From Ruminococcus sp. (GTDB taxonomy: Bacteria > Bacillota > Clostridia > Oscillospirales > Acutalibacteraceae), in assembly GCA_017458105.1 (NCBI GenBank), contig JAFTGC010000041.1, positions 1 through 57,155 on the forward strand: a stretch of DNA of 57,155 nucleotides, in the 5' to 3' direction. Below are positions 7,495-16,854 of the stretch, one piece after another. The notes beneath the pieces were generated by a model. The model was not told the DNA's origin, ran no database searches, and saw only the letters and a list, made by a program, of their open reading frames with translations. How positions within the stretch are numbered: position 1 is the stretch's first letter; every line of letters starts with the position of its first letter. The position numbers were made by a program, and so were the translations under genes.

Positions 7495-9789
7495 TTATTT
7501 CTTAGCTTTGTCAGTTTCTGACTTTGTCGATTTCACCTTAGCTTTAGGTTTTTCTTCAAGCACTTTGGCAGCCTCTTCAACCTTCACTTCTGCTTTATCG
7601 GCAGACTTTTTCACTTCGTTCTTGGTTACATCAGCAACATTCTTCTCGACAGATTTCTTATTTGTTTCAACCTTTGACTCGGTTGTCTTTTTTTCTTCTT
7701 CTGCCTTTTTGTCTGCTTTTGCTTTTTTCTCGGCAGCTTTCTTTTCTGCTGCAAGCTTAATGTGTTTGGCACGCTTTGCTTCGTTTTCGGCTTTCTTTTC
7801 TGCTGCAAGCTTAATGTGTTTGGCACGCTTTGCTTCGTTTTCGGCTTTCTTTTTAGCCTCTTTTTTCTCTGTTTTTTCAACAGACGGAGCTTTCATCTTT
7901 TTAACACACTTGAAGAACATTGCACTCATAGGCGGAATAGACAGGTTGATGCTGTAGTCAAAGTAGTGGAGCGGAAGTTCCTTAGCCATAATCTCATGAC
8001 CGTTTGTAATACCGTAGCCACCGTACTTTTCATCATCGGAGTTAAAGATTTCGTCATATACACCGTAATCAGGCACGCCTATGTTATAATCAACCCTGTG
8101 CATCGGCTGAAAGTTCATTACACAGATTATGTTATTCTTATCTTTATCCATTCTCTCAAATGCAATAATGGACTGAGTATAATCATTATGGTGAATCCAC
8201 TTGAAGCCTTCCCAACTGAAATCAACCTCATGCAAAGGTGTTTCGCTGATATAAAGGTGATTTAAATCCCTTACATAGTCCTTAAACTTCCAGTGCTTTT
8301 CATACTCAAGCAAATTCCACTGAACACTTGCGGTAGAATCCCACTCGTCAAACTGACCTATGTCAGAACCCATAAATGTAAGCATTTTACCCGGATGGGC
8401 AGCCATATAGCCGAGGAACAGCCTTGTTCCGGCAAACTTTTGTTCATAATCACCGGGCATTTTATTAATGAGCGAACCCTTACCGTAAACAACTTCATCA
8501 TGAGAAATAGGCAAAATAAAATGTTCGCTGAAGCAATAAATGAATGAGAATGTGAGGTTGTCGTGATTGAACGGCCTCCAAAGCGGGTCAAGAGCCATAT
8601 AGCGGAGCATATCATTCATCCAACCCATATTCCACTTGTAGTCAAAACCAAGACCGCCGTCATCGACAGAGCCTGTTACCTTTGGCCATGAGGTACTTTC
8701 CTCGGCAATCATCATTGCCTGCGGATGGTACATATGAACAACTGTATTTAGTCTTTGCAGGAATTCTACAGCCTCAAGATGTTCTCTTCCGCCATATTTG
8801 TTTGCTACCCATTCACCGTCACGACGGTTATAGTCGAGATAAAGCATTGAAGCAACTGCGTCAACACGAATACCGTCAATGTGATAAACATCAAGCCAGT
8901 ACATAGCAGACGAAATCAGGAAAGAGATAACCTCATATCTCGAGTAATCAAAAACATAAGTACCCCACTCCTTGTGCTCGCCCTTTCTCGAATCAATGTA
9001 TTCATAGCAAGCTGTACCGTCAAATCTTCCCAGACCGTGTGCATCCTTAGGGAAATGTGCAGGTACCCAGTCCAAGATAACACCTATGCCGTTTTCATGA
9101 CAAAGGTTTACAAAAGCCATAAAGTCGTGAGGTGTTCCGTAACGCGAAGTAGGTGCAAAATATCCTGTTACCTGATAACCCCAGCTGCCGTCAAAAGGAT
9201 ACTCGGTAATAGGCATCATCTCAACATGAGTGTAGCCCATTTCTTTTAGGTACGGTACGAGTTCTTCGCCCAGCTTGGCGTAATTGAACACACTGCCGTC
9301 CATATATTTTCTCCATGAACCTGCATGAATCTCATATATGTTCATTGGTTTCTCAAGATGGTTTACATTCTTTTTACCTTCGATCCAAGCATTATCTTTC
9401 CAGTCAAAGCCCGAAAGGTCATATACCATAGAAGCATTGTCAGGCCTTGTCTGAGCATGGAAAGCATACGGGTCTGCCTTGAGCTGTTTTTCATACCACG
9501 GTGTTTCTACACAATATTTATAGATGTCATACTGCTGCAACCCCGGAATAAAAATTTCCCAAACACCCGGTTCGCTGATTTTGTACATATGATGGGCATT
9601 TTGATCCCAACCGTTAAAGTTACCTACAACAGACACCGAAAGAGCATTAGGTGCCCATACTCTAAAAACCACACCGTCCTGATTATCCCAGTAAACACGG
9701 TGAGCACCCATAAAGTCATAGGCACGGACAGCGTCACCATCATGAAAAAGTTCAAGAGGTGTACGAGGGTCATTAAACTGATAGTTCAT
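7495..9789 (-). CDS. glgB: 1,4-alpha-glucan branching enzyme with extra C-terminal tail
   Basis: GlgB cuts and re-attaches glucan chains to form alpha-1,6 branches in glycogen. Residues about 20-110 form the CBM48 domain (VFRVWAPNALSVSVVGNFNGW). The GH13 barrel shows region I DWVPAHF, region II GIRVDAVASML (nucleophile Asp), region III AEES (acid Glu) and region IV ISHDEVV. The catalytic protein ends near residue 630, the usual family length. A further 134 residues, almost only Lys, Ala, Glu and Val, form a likely charged helix or coiled coil and include a duplicated 18-residue unit. The ATG at 9789 has AAGGAG 10 nt upstream. It is far from glgC-glgD-glgA and monocistronic. Confidence 0.95.
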   Translation of the reverse strand: MNYQFNDPRTPLELFHDGDAVRAYDFMGAHRVYWDNQDGVVFRVWAPNALSVSVVGNFNGWDQNAHHMYKISEPGVWEIFIPGLQQYDIYKYCVETPWYEKQLKADPYAFHAQTRPDNASMVYDLSGFDWKDNAWIEGKKNVNHLEKPMNIYEIHAGSWRKYMDGSVFNYAKLGEELVPYLKEMGYTHVEMMPITEYPFDGSWGYQVTGYFAPTSRYGTPHDFMAFVNLCHENGIGVILDWVPAHFPKDAHGLGRFDGTACYEYIDSRKGEHKEWGTYVFDYSRYEVISFLISSAMYWLDVYHIDGIRVDAVASMLYLDYNRRDGEWVANKYGGREHLEAVEFLQRLNTVVHMYHPQAMMIAEESTSWPKVTGSVDDGGLGFDYKWNMGWMNDMLRYMALDPLWRPFNHDNLTFSFIYCFSEHFILPISHDEVVYGKGSLINKMPGDYEQKFAGTRLFLGYMAAHPGKMLTFMGSDIGQFDEWDSTASVQWNLLEYEKHWKFKDYVRDLNHLYISETPLHEVDFSWEGFKWIHHNDYTQSIIAFERMDKDKNNIICVMNFQPMHRVDYNIGVPDYGVYDEIFNSDDEKYGGYGITNGHEIMAKELPLHYFDYSINLSIPPMSAMFFKCVKKMKAPSVEKTEKKEAKKKAENEAKRAKHIKLAAEKKAENEAKRAKHIKLAAEKKAAEKKAKADKKAEEEKKTTESKVETNKKSVEKNVADVTKNEVKKSADKAEVKVEEAAKVLEEKPKAKVKSTKSETDKAKK
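7747..7854 (-). repeat. 54-bp tandem duplication inside glgB
   Basis: Units 7747-7800 and 7801-7854 differ at one position (53 of 54 identical). They encode two copies of an 18-residue Lys/Ala-rich segment containing ENEAKRAKHIKLAAE. The near identity points to a recent duplication. The reading frame is kept. Confidence 0.95.
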
Positions 9790-10011
9790 ATTCTTAGCAC
9801 TCCTTAACCTTGTATATCCAAATACCAATCGGGATACCGAGGCAACCTACGGTTTATGAGATTAGTATAAATCCGATACACTTATATATTTATATTTTAT
9901 CAATATTTTATTAATAATTCAAGATGTTTTAGAAAACTCATTTATAAATTTTAAGCTGAAATTTGTCTATTTTTACCAATATAAACATTTATACACCGTT
10001 TATAATTCTAT

Positions 10012-10590
10012 TTAAGAATATATCCCATGCAAAAACTGATGAATCAGCCGGTCCACTTCTCTTTTATCAAGTGCAGGATTATCCAAAATTACCAATTCAT
10101 ACATATGATAACCCAACATTCCCAAAAGAGTTGTTGCAAACTGACGCTGTCTGCCGTTCATATTGCCAAGCTCATGACCGGATCTTTCAAAAATCGAAAT
10201 TGCAATTTCAAAGATTTTTGAGCAATGCCGGCGAAAAACCTGATAGCTCTCGCTCCTGAGCGGTGCATACTGCATTGACATCAACATCATACTCAGAGGC
10301 ATATTTTTGCAGGCATTTTCTACATAGCAGTAACAAAAATTTGTGACAGTATTCACAACCCCTTTACTGTCTGCCACAGCTTTTTCGAGAAGATTTATAA
10401 AGGGGTCAACATACTCCTGCATTATCCCTTCAAGAATACCCGATTTACTGCTGAAATAATAGTAGAGGGCAGGTTTTGTAACAGAACAAACATCGGCAAT
10501 TTCCTGCACACCGACGGCATCGTAACCCCTATCGGAAAAGAGCCGCAAAGAAGCTTCAAGGATTCTTTCCCGAGTATTTTCACTTGCCAA
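10012..10590 (-). CDS. TetR/AcrR family repressor
   Basis: The 192-residue protein has an N-terminal helix-turn-helix (TRERILEASLRLFSDRGYDAVG through SVTKPALYYYF, residues 6-48) and a helical ligand domain. The start is a TTG at 10590 giving MASENTRER; no ATG or GTG gives the complete DNA-binding domain. The ligand is unknown. The gene stands alone, and no transporter is co-transcribed. Its own promoter contains a near-palindromic operator, so self-repression is likely. Confidence 0.9.
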   Translation of the reverse strand: MASENTRERILEASLRLFSDRGYDAVGVQEIADVCSVTKPALYYYFSSKSGILEGIMQEYVDPFINLLEKAVADSKGVVNTVTNFCYCYVENACKNMPLSMMLMSMQYAPLRSESYQVFRRHCSKIFEIAISIFERSGHELGNMNGRQRQFATTLLGMLGYHMYELVILDNPALDKREVDRLIHQFLHGIYS

Positions 10591-10625
10591 TCACACCAGC
10601 CCTTTCCAAAATTTTACTTATTTAT

Positions 10626-10654
10626 ATTTTACCGACCGGTAGGTATAATGTCAA
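10626..10654 (-). promoter_or_regulatory. tetR promoter with embedded operator
   Basis: Minus-strand -35 TTGACA (10649-10654) and -10 TAAAAT (10626-10631) are 17 bp apart. The spacer contains ACCTACCGGTCGGT (10631-10644), a near-perfect palindrome of the kind bound by TetR proteins. A dimer there would block RNA polymerase. Confidence 0.75.
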
Positions 10655-10669
10655 GTGTTTTTGAGAAAT

Positions 10670-12049
10670 TTATATAATTTTTTCCAAAACTTGAACAGCT
10701 TTTTTTAATTTATCCATATTAAATCCAGAATAATTTACAATCATGCGATGCTCCATATCCGGATTATCATTGTGCAAATAATGGCTTAAAAACCTTGCGT
10801 TCAGACTATTATTTTTCATAATTAACAACAGCTCATCATCAGACTTTTCAGTTTCAAGAATCATCAAAAAATGCAGTCCCGAATTATTTTCAATTATTTT
10901 TATTTTATCCTTGATTTCTGAGGTTTTAAGATAGTCAATAACCTCACGTTCAAGCCCCGAATAGTACCTCCTCATTCTGTTGATGTGCCGTTCAAAATAA
11001 CCCTCGTTGATAAAAGCAGCAAGTGTATACTGCTCAAAACCCGACACAGTACAGGACAAAAAATTCATCCTCTCACGGTAAATTTGCAAAAGATGCCTGG
11101 GAAGTACAAGGTAGCTTATACGGATTGAGGGGGCTATTGTTTTACTGAAAGTGTTAAGGTAAATTACACGCTCATTTTTATCGGTAGTAAACAAATTTTC
11201 GGCAGGAGTTCCCTCGCTGAATTCACTGTCATAGTCATCCTCAATAATATAACCGCCTGTTTCGTCTGCCCAGTTAAGCAGTTCGTGCCGTCTGTCAACC
11301 GGCATAATGACACCCGTTGGAAAGTGATGCCCCGGACTGATATGAACAACATCAGCACCGCACTTGTAAAGTCCGCTACAAGTCAAACCCTTGTTGTCAA
11401 CATCAATGTATTCTGTTTTAACACCGTTCATGCAATAAATTTGCGGAATTTTAGTGTAGCCGGGATTTTCAACAGCAAAAATTTTATCTTTGCCAAGCAG
11501 TTGAATAATCAAATTATAAAGATACTCCGTACCGGCACCGATAATAATTTGTTCGGGCGAAACATTCATACCGCTGTGGTGATAGAGGTAACGGCAAACG
11601 GCATTTCGCAAAATTTCTGTGCCGTTATACGGCAAGGGGGTTAAAAGCTCATTTTCGTAGTCCAAGATAGTTCGCCGCATAAGCCGTGACCAAATAGAAA
11701 ACGGAAACTTGCCGTTATTCGCTGTACCTAAGCTAAAGTCAAAATCAATCTTACTTTCATCTTTGTCAGGTGGTTCTATAACAAAAGATACCGCTTTTTT
11801 CTGTGCTTTTATAGGGATAACATAATAACCTTTTTTCGGCTGAGTGTAGACATAACCTTCGGATGTTAAAAGTTCATATGCACTCATAACCGTGACAACA
11901 CTAACGCCCAAATGTTCGGCAAGCGTTCGTTTTGAGGGTAACTTTTCGTCGGCAATCAAATTGCCGTTTAGTATATCATCTTTAATACAGTGATAAAGGT
12001 ACTTGTAACCCGGGGTTTTACCCCGCTTATTCATATCATATGTTAGCAT
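10670..12049 (-). CDS. pdxR: PdxR, MocR-type (GntR-aminotransferase) regulator
   Basis: The 459-residue protein joins an N-terminal winged helix (about 10-78: LYHCIKDDILNG, LPSKRTLAEHLGVSVVTV) to a fold-type I aminotransferase domain that senses PLP. The PLP lysine lies in TFSKTIAPSIR; IEDDYDSEF carries the cofactor-binding Asp. Lying 108 bp from divergent pdxST identifies it as PdxR, an activator of PLP synthesis that responds to PLP. Its stop codon is 15 bp from the TetR -35 element, so the TetR gene is not simply part of its operon. Confidence 0.92.
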   Translation of the reverse strand: MLTYDMNKRGKTPGYKYLYHCIKDDILNGNLIADEKLPSKRTLAEHLGVSVVTVMSAYELLTSEGYVYTQPKKGYYVIPIKAQKKAVSFVIEPPDKDESKIDFDFSLGTANNGKFPFSIWSRLMRRTILDYENELLTPLPYNGTEILRNAVCRYLYHHSGMNVSPEQIIIGAGTEYLYNLIIQLLGKDKIFAVENPGYTKIPQIYCMNGVKTEYIDVDNKGLTCSGLYKCGADVVHISPGHHFPTGVIMPVDRRHELLNWADETGGYIIEDDYDSEFSEGTPAENLFTTDKNERVIYLNTFSKTIAPSIRISYLVLPRHLLQIYRERMNFLSCTVSGFEQYTLAAFINEGYFERHINRMRRYYSGLEREVIDYLKTSEIKDKIKIIENNSGLHFLMILETEKSDDELLLIMKNNSLNARFLSHYLHNDNPDMEHRMIVNYSGFNMDKLKKAVQVLEKII

Positions 12050-12061
12050 AGTATCGCCTTC

Positions 12062-12113
12062 TGGTATTATATTTTAATATCATTTTGGTTATTTTAATAA
12101 TACCAATTATAAT
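12062..12113 (+). promoter_or_regulatory. pdxST promoter and likely PdxR sites
   Basis: Plus-strand -35 TTGGTT (12085-12090) and -10 TATAAT (12108-12113) are 17 bp apart. TGGTATTAT (12062-12070) recurs as an inverted copy, ATAATACCA (12097-12105), within the spacer, and TGGTTATTT lies between them. Repeats around a weak -35 fit activator binding by PdxR; the assignment is inferred. Confidence 0.65.
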
Positions 12114-12157
12114 TATAATATGTATCATCATATTTTTCAAGCGAAAGGAATAAAATT

Positions 12158-13030
12158 ATGAGCAAAAGATTTGAACTTAACAAAAACTTAGCACAAATGC
12201 TTAAAGGCGGTGTTATAATGGATGTTACCACCCCGGAGCAGGCAAAAATCGCAGAAAAAGCAGGAGCCTGTGCCGTTATGGCACTTGAGAGAATTCCTGC
12301 CGATATTCGTGCTGCGGGAGGCGTATCCAGAATGAGCGACCCTAAGATGATAAAAGGGATTCAAGAAGCAGTTTCGATTCCTGTTATGGCAAAATGCCGT
12401 ATAGGTCACTTTGCAGAAGCACAGATTTTGCAGGCTATTGAAATTGATTACATAGATGAGAGCGAGGTACTTTCCCCTGCCGATGATGTTTATCACATTG
12501 ACAAAAGACAGTTTGATGTTCCGTTTGTATGCGGTGCAAGGGACTTGGGAGAAGCACTTAGGAGAATAAGCGAAGGTGCCTCAATGATAAGAACAAAAGG
12601 CGAACCGGGCACAGGCGATGTTGTTCAGGCCGTAAGACATTTAAGACTCATGCAATCAGAAATCCGCAGACTTACATCTCTTTCTGAAGACGAGATTTAT
12701 GAGGCTGCAAAACAGCTGCAGGTACCGTATGAGCTTGCAAAGTATGTACACGATAACGGCAAACTGCCTGTAGTTAATTTTGCAGCAGGCGGTGTTGCTA
12801 CTCCGGCAGACGCCGCACTTATGATGCAGCTCGGAGCAGAGGGTGTATTTGTGGGTTCGGGCATTTTTAAATCCGGCAACCCTGAAAAGCGTGCTGCAGC
12901 TATTGTTAAGGCAGTGACAAACTATAAAGACGCTAAACTTCTGGCAGAACTTTCAGAAGATTTAGGAGAAGCCATGGTTGGAATTAATGAACAGGAAATT
13001 GAAATAATCATGGCTGAAAGAGGTAAATAA
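12158..13030 (+). CDS. pdxS: PLP synthase, PdxS subunit
   Basis: PdxS builds pyridoxal 5'-phosphate from ribose 5-phosphate, glyceraldehyde 3-phosphate and ammonia. The 290-residue TIM barrel shows [32 protein letters not shown], the catalytic-Lys segment [11 protein letters not shown] and [14 protein letters not shown]. Length and motifs are standard. AAAGGAA precedes the ATG. It is separated from pdxT by one base and forms the classic dodecameric complex with it. Confidence 0.98.
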   Translation: MSKRFELNKNLAQMLKGGVIMDVTTPEQAKIAEKAGACAVMALERIPADIRAAGGVSRMSDPKMIKGIQEAVSIPVMAKCRIGHFAEAQILQAIEIDYIDESEVLSPADDVYHIDKRQFDVPFVCGARDLGEALRRISEGASMIRTKGEPGTGDVVQAVRHLRLMQSEIRRLTSLSEDEIYEAAKQLQVPYELAKYVHDNGKLPVVNFAAGGVATPADAALMMQLGAEGVFVGSGIFKSGNPEKRAAAIVKAVTNYKDAKLLAELSEDLGEAMVGINEQEIEIIMAERGK

Positions 13031-13031
13031 A

Positions 13032-13604
13032 ATGACAATAGCTATTCTCGCTGTGCAAGGAGCATTTTACGAGCACGGCGAAATACTCCGAAAGCTGGGT
13101 ATTGAACACTTTGAAATCAGACAGCAAAGCGACCTAAACAAGCACTTTGACGGTTTGATAATTCCGGGCGGAGAAAGCACCGTTCAAGGCAAGCTTATAA
13201 GGGAGTTAAATTTATATGATACCCTAAAGGAAAAAATTCTCCAAAATTTGCCTGTTTTCGGAACCTGTGCGGGACTTTTACTCCTCGCAAAGCAAATCTC
13301 TAACGACGAAAAAACACACCTTGGCACTATGAACATAACCGCAGTACGCAACGCATACGGACGGCAGCTTGGCAGTTTCAGCACAGATGGTAATTTCAAA
13401 GGAATAGGCACAGTACCTATGACTTTCATAAGAGCACCATACATTGAACAAGTTGGCGAAAATGTTGAAATACTTGCTGAATATAACGGTAAAATAACCG
13501 CTGCACGGGAAAACAATCAGCTTGTAACAGCCTTTCATCCCGAATTGAACGACAATTTGTCAATACACCGATACTTTGCAGATATTGTTGAAAATAACGC
13601 ATAA
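13032..13604 (+). CDS. pdxT: PLP synthase glutaminase subunit PdxT
   Basis: PdxT hydrolyses glutamine and passes ammonia to PdxS. The 190-residue class I glutaminase contains IPGGEST (residues 45-51), the nucleophile Cys in FGTCAGLLLLA (about 79) and the His/Glu pair in AFHPEL (about 169). It starts one base after the pdxS stop. A strong terminator follows at once. Confidence 0.98.
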   Translation: MTIAILAVQGAFYEHGEILRKLGIEHFEIRQQSDLNKHFDGLIIPGGESTVQGKLIRELNLYDTLKEKILQNLPVFGTCAGLLLLAKQISNDEKTHLGTMNITAVRNAYGRQLGSFSTDGNFKGIGTVPMTFIRAPYIEQVGENVEILAEYNGKITAARENNQLVTAFHPELNDNLSIHRYFADIVENNA

Positions 13605-13610
13605 AAAAAT

Positions 13611-13630
13611 CCCCCGAATCACTTCGGGGG
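13611..13630. terminator. Bidirectional terminator between pdxT and gap
   Basis: CCCCCGAA and TTCGGGGG form an 8-bp stem with a TCAC loop, with A-rich sequence on the left and ATATTTTT on the right. It serves convergent pdxT and gap. Confidence 0.9.
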
Positions 13631-13648
13631 ACAAATATTTTTCAGAAA

Positions 13649-14662
13649 TTATAACTCTGCGAAATACTTGATTGTTCTTACCATCTGTGATGTGTAAGAA
13701 TTCTCGTTATCATACCAAGAAACAGTCTGAACCTGAGTTGAGTCAGTTTCTTCAATGTATGTGCACATTGTCTGAGTTGCATCAAAGAGTGAGCCGTATG
13801 TCATACCAACGATGTCAGAAGAAACGATTGGATCAACATTGTAGCCGTAAGACTCAGAAGCAGCAGCCTTCATAGCAGCGTTAACTTCGTCAACAGTAAC
13901 TTTACCCTTAACAACAGAAGTAAGGATTGTTGTAGAACCTGTTGGAACAGGAACTCTCTGTGCAGAACCGATGAGCTTGCCGTTGAGCTCAGGAATAACA
14001 AGACCGATAGCCTTTGCAGCACCTGTTGAGTTAGGAACGATGTTTACAGCACCTGCTCTTGCTCTTCTGAGGTCACCCTTTCTGTGAGGGCCGTCAAGAA
14101 TCATCTGATCGCCTGTGTAAGCGTGGATTGTGCTCATGATACCGCTCTGGATTGGAGCAAGGTCGTTAAGAGCCTTAGCCATAGGAGCAAGACAGTTTGT
14201 TGTACATGAAGCAGCAGAGATGATTTTGTCGTCAGCTGTAAGGATATCCTCATTAACTGAGAATACAACAGTCTTAAGGTCGTTGCCTGCAGGAGCAGAG
14301 ATAACAACCTTCTTAGCACCGGCATCAATGTGAGCCTGTGCCTTAGCCTTAGATGTGTAGAAACCTGTGCACTCAAGAACTACATCAACGCCGATTTCGC
14401 CCCATGGGAGCTCAGCAGCGTTTGGCTTAGCATAGATTGTGATTTCCTTACCGTCAACTACGATTGAAGAATCTTTAGCCTCAACCTTATCAGCAAGAGC
14501 ATACTTACCCTGAGCTGAATCATACTTTAAAAGGTGAGCAAGCATCTTAGGATCTGTAAGATCGTTGATTGCTACTACCTCATAACCTTCTGCACCAAAC
14601 ATCTGTCTGAATGCAAGACGACCAATACGGCCAAAACCGTTAATTGCAACTTTAATTGCCAT
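13649..14662 (-). CDS. gap: Glyceraldehyde-3-phosphate dehydrogenase
   Basis: This glycolytic enzyme oxidises glyceraldehyde 3-phosphate with NAD and phosphate. The 337-residue protein begins with the NAD-binding [14 protein letters not shown] and carries the catalytic Cys in [12 protein letters not shown] (about 154), with its partner His in [10 protein letters not shown] (about 181). It is monocistronic; AGGAGG precedes the ATG. No other glycolytic gene is adjacent. Confidence 0.98.
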   Translation of the reverse strand: MAIKVAINGFGRIGRLAFRQMFGAEGYEVVAINDLTDPKMLAHLLKYDSAQGKYALADKVEAKDSSIVVDGKEITIYAKPNAAELPWGEIGVDVVLECTGFYTSKAKAQAHIDAGAKKVVISAPAGNDLKTVVFSVNEDILTADDKIISAASCTTNCLAPMAKALNDLAPIQSGIMSTIHAYTGDQMILDGPHRKGDLRRARAGAVNIVPNSTGAAKAIGLVIPELNGKLIGSAQRVPVPTGSTTILTSVVKGKVTVDEVNAAMKAAASESYGYNVDPIVSSDIVGMTYGSLFDATQTMCTYIEETDSTQVQTVSWYDNENSYTSQMVRTIKYFAEL

Positions 14663-14695
14663 TTTTTAAATTCCTCCTAATTATAAGATATATAT

Positions 14696-14724
14696 ATAAT
14701 ATTACAATATCGTAAATTTTTCAA
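14696..14724 (-). promoter_or_regulatory. gap promoter
   Basis: Minus-strand -35 TTGAAA (14719-14724) and -10 TATTAT (14696-14701) have a 17-bp spacer, about 30 nt upstream of the gap start codon. Confidence 0.65.
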
Positions 14725-14868
14725 TACTTATGCGGAAATTTTTCCTTTATTTTTTCCGAATTTTCACTTTCAGTATTATTTTTAACAAAATTACAATATA
14801 TTTTCTGTGTAATTTAGCAATCAAAACAAAGCATAATTCTTATATAGAAATATAGACACAATTCACTC

Positions 14869-14897
14869 TTGACAAAATTCTCACTATCCATTAATAT
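14869..14897 (+). promoter_or_regulatory. Promoter of the rny leader or of a separate RNA
   Basis: Plus-strand -35 TTGACA (14869-14874) and -10 TAATAT (14892-14897) are exactly 17 bp apart. Transcription would start near 14904, some 265 nt before rny. Confidence 0.7.
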
Positions 14898-14903
14898 ATA
14901 AGA

Positions 14904-15056
14904 GGCACGACAGGGGTTTTCGTGCGTTACATTTAATCGACTCTTCATGAGCCGTTATATATAGATATATCTTCTATTAACTGTTTATTTCGTCAAAAGT
15001 GCAGAACATTTACTCAGGAACTCTGCCGTAAGGCGATTGACATAGGTATATTTTTT
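14904..15056 (+). ncRNA. Candidate structured RNA or long 5' leader upstream of rny
   Basis: This stretch has no gene but several possible stems: GCACGA/TCGTGC (14905-14910 with 14920-14925), CGaCTC/GAGcCG (14938-14954), ATAGA/TCTAT (14961-14977), GCAGA/TCTGC (15001-15005 with 15022-15026) or, instead, GCC-GTAA-GGC (15025-15033). An outer GTCAA/TTGAC pair (14992-14996 with 15037-15041) encloses the last two. The alternatives exclude each other, as in a switch. It ends at a T-run (15051-15056). TTGACA at 15038-15043 may also be a second -35 for rny. No family was recognised. Confidence 0.4.
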
Positions 15057-15168
15057 CAAAATTTAATATAGTATTTAGAGTATCTTTATAAAACGGCACC
15101 GGTCGGTTTTTATGAATTTCAAGAAAGTAAGAATTTTCTAAAAAACAAAAAGGAGGTGTCATTTCGTA

Positions 15169-16734
15169 ATGGATCTATGGCTTGCTATTGTTCTGATTTT
15201 GGTTGCAATTATAGTAGCGGGGGCTTCCGCCTTTTACGGAGGAATGATGTTCGGTATTGACAAACGGAAAAAAACTGCCGAACAAGCAATCGGCTCTGCC
15301 GAAGAAGAGGCAAACCGCATTGTGGAAGATGCAATTAAATCAGCCGAAGCAAAAAAGAAGGAGTTTGTCCTTGAGGGTAAGGACGAACTGCACCGATTAA
15401 GAAACGAAAATGATAAAGAGATTTCTGACAGAAGAAGAGAAATCCAGCGTCAGGAAAGACGAATTCAGCAAAAAGAAGAAACCCTTGACAGAAAAATGGA
15501 CAACCTCGAAAGGAAGGAAAATAACTTCCACAAAAAACAAAAAGAGGTTGAACAAAAACTCAATGAAATTGAGCAGATTAAAAAAAGTCAGTTTGAAATG
15601 TTGGAGAGAATTTCCGGATACACTGCCGACCAGGCAAAGGATTACCTTTTGCAGCAGCTTGACAGCGAACTAAACCACGAGAAATCCGTAAAAATTCTTG
15701 AATATGAGGAAAAACTCAAGGAAGAATCCGACAAAAAAGCAAGGGATATTATTTCACTTGCGATTCAAAGGCTTGCTGCAGACCAGGTTTCAGAAGCTAC
15801 AGTTTCGGTTGTTCCTCTCCCTAATGATGATATGAAGGGGCGTATCATCGGTCGTGAAGGAAGAAACATCCGCACAATTGAAACACTCACAGGTGTTGAC
15901 CTTATAATTGACGACACACCTGAGGCTATTACCCTTTCGTCATTTGAACCGGTAAGGCGTGAAATTGCCAGGGTTGCACTCGAAAAACTTATTTCCGACG
16001 GTAGAATCCACCCTGCCAGAATTGAAGAAATGGTAGAAAAAGCTCGTCGTGAAGTTGAGGCAACCATCAAAGCCGAAGGCGAAAAAACCGTTATCGAACT
16101 GGGCATAAACAACATACATCCTGAGCTTATTAAGCTTTTGGGCAGACTCAGATACAGAACCTCATACGGACAGAATGTTCTTATCCACTCAAAAGAGGTT
16201 GCCTATATTTCAGGTATGATTGCTTCCGAATTGGGAATGAACCCTACTGTAGCAAAGCGTGCTGGTTTACTGCATGATATAGGTAAGGCTCTTGACCACG
16301 AGATGGAAGGCTCTCACATTCAGTTAGGCGTTGATGTTGCAAGAAAATACAAGGAAAATGATGCAATCGTCCACGCTATACACGCTCACCACGGTGATGT
16401 AGAGGCTAAAACAGTGGTTGCCTGTATTGTTCAGGCAGCAGACGCAATATCCGCCGCAAGACCTGGGGCAAGGCGTGAAAACCTGGAAAATTACATCAAG
16501 CGTTTACAAAAACTTGAGGAAGTCGGCAAAAGCTTCCAGGGGGTTGACAACTGTTTTGCAATTCAGGCAGGCAGAGAAATCCGCATTATGGTTAAACCTG
16601 AGCAGGTCAACGATGAAAGAATGGTTCCGCTTGCCAGAGAAATTTGCCAAAAAATCGAGCAAGACCTTGAATATCCGGGTCAGATTAAAGTCAATATTAT
16701 CCGTGAATCACGAGCATTTGACTTTGCAAAATAA
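15169..16734 (+). CDS. rny: Ribonuclease Y
   Basis: RNase Y is the membrane-anchored endoribonuclease that starts mRNA decay. The 521-residue protein has an N-terminal transmembrane helix (about 4-26), a long charged coiled coil (to about 180), a KH domain with [12 protein letters not shown] (about 224-235) and an HD domain whose metal site includes [10 protein letters not shown] (about 369-378). Its length is normal. AAGGAGG lies about 10 nt before the ATG. It is transcribed alone, from the promoter at 14869 or one nearer. Confidence 0.98.
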   Translation: MDLWLAIVLILVAIIVAGASAFYGGMMFGIDKRKKTAEQAIGSAEEEANRIVEDAIKSAEAKKKEFVLEGKDELHRLRNENDKEISDRRREIQRQERRIQQKEETLDRKMDNLERKENNFHKKQKEVEQKLNEIEQIKKSQFEMLERISGYTADQAKDYLLQQLDSELNHEKSVKILEYEEKLKEESDKKARDIISLAIQRLAADQVSEATVSVVPLPNDDMKGRIIGREGRNIRTIETLTGVDLIIDDTPEAITLSSFEPVRREIARVALEKLISDGRIHPARIEEMVEKARREVEATIKAEGEKTVIELGINNIHPELIKLLGRLRYRTSYGQNVLIHSKEVAYISGMIASELGMNPTVAKRAGLLHDIGKALDHEMEGSHIQLGVDVARKYKENDAIVHAIHAHHGDVEAKTVVACIVQAADAISAARPGARRENLENYIKRLQKLEEVGKSFQGVDNCFAIQAGREIRIMVKPEQVNDERMVPLAREICQKIEQDLEYPGQIKVNIIRESRAFDFAK

Positions 16735-16749
16735 TTCAGAAAAATATAC

Positions 16750-16786
16750 AGGTTACTTCAGATTATCTGAGGTAACCTTATTTTTT
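16750..16786 (+). terminator. rny terminator
   Basis: AGGTTACTTCAGA (16750-16762) pairs with TCTGAGGTAACCT (16766-16778), followed by TATTTTTT. Confidence 0.93.
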
Positions 16787-16795
16787 AAAAAAATA

Positions 16796-16825
16796 TTGAC
16801 ATGTTCCCGAAAAAATGTTTTAATA
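16796..16825 (+). promoter_or_regulatory. Promoter of the 16855 lipoprotein gene
   Basis: A consensus -35 TTGACA (16796-16801) is followed after 17-19 bp by overlapping -10 candidates TTTAAT and TAATAT. It directly follows the rny terminator. Confidence 0.65.
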
Positions 16826-16854
16826 TATTCAGGTCAAATAATTTGGAGGACAAA

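Noticed and set aside
7626-7880. Lys/Arg-rich frame overlapping the glgB tail
   Set aside because: It is the shifted reading of the repetitive tail; the glgB frame continues from catalytic sequence without a break.
8358-8615. Open frame inside glgB in another frame on the same strand
   Set aside because: It lies wholly within the GH13 domain with clear motifs in the glgB frame and has no recognisable domain or ribosome site.
15096-15107. CACCGGTCGGT near rny resembling the TetR operator half
   Set aside because: Only one half matches and it lies inside the rny leader with no palindrome; probably chance.
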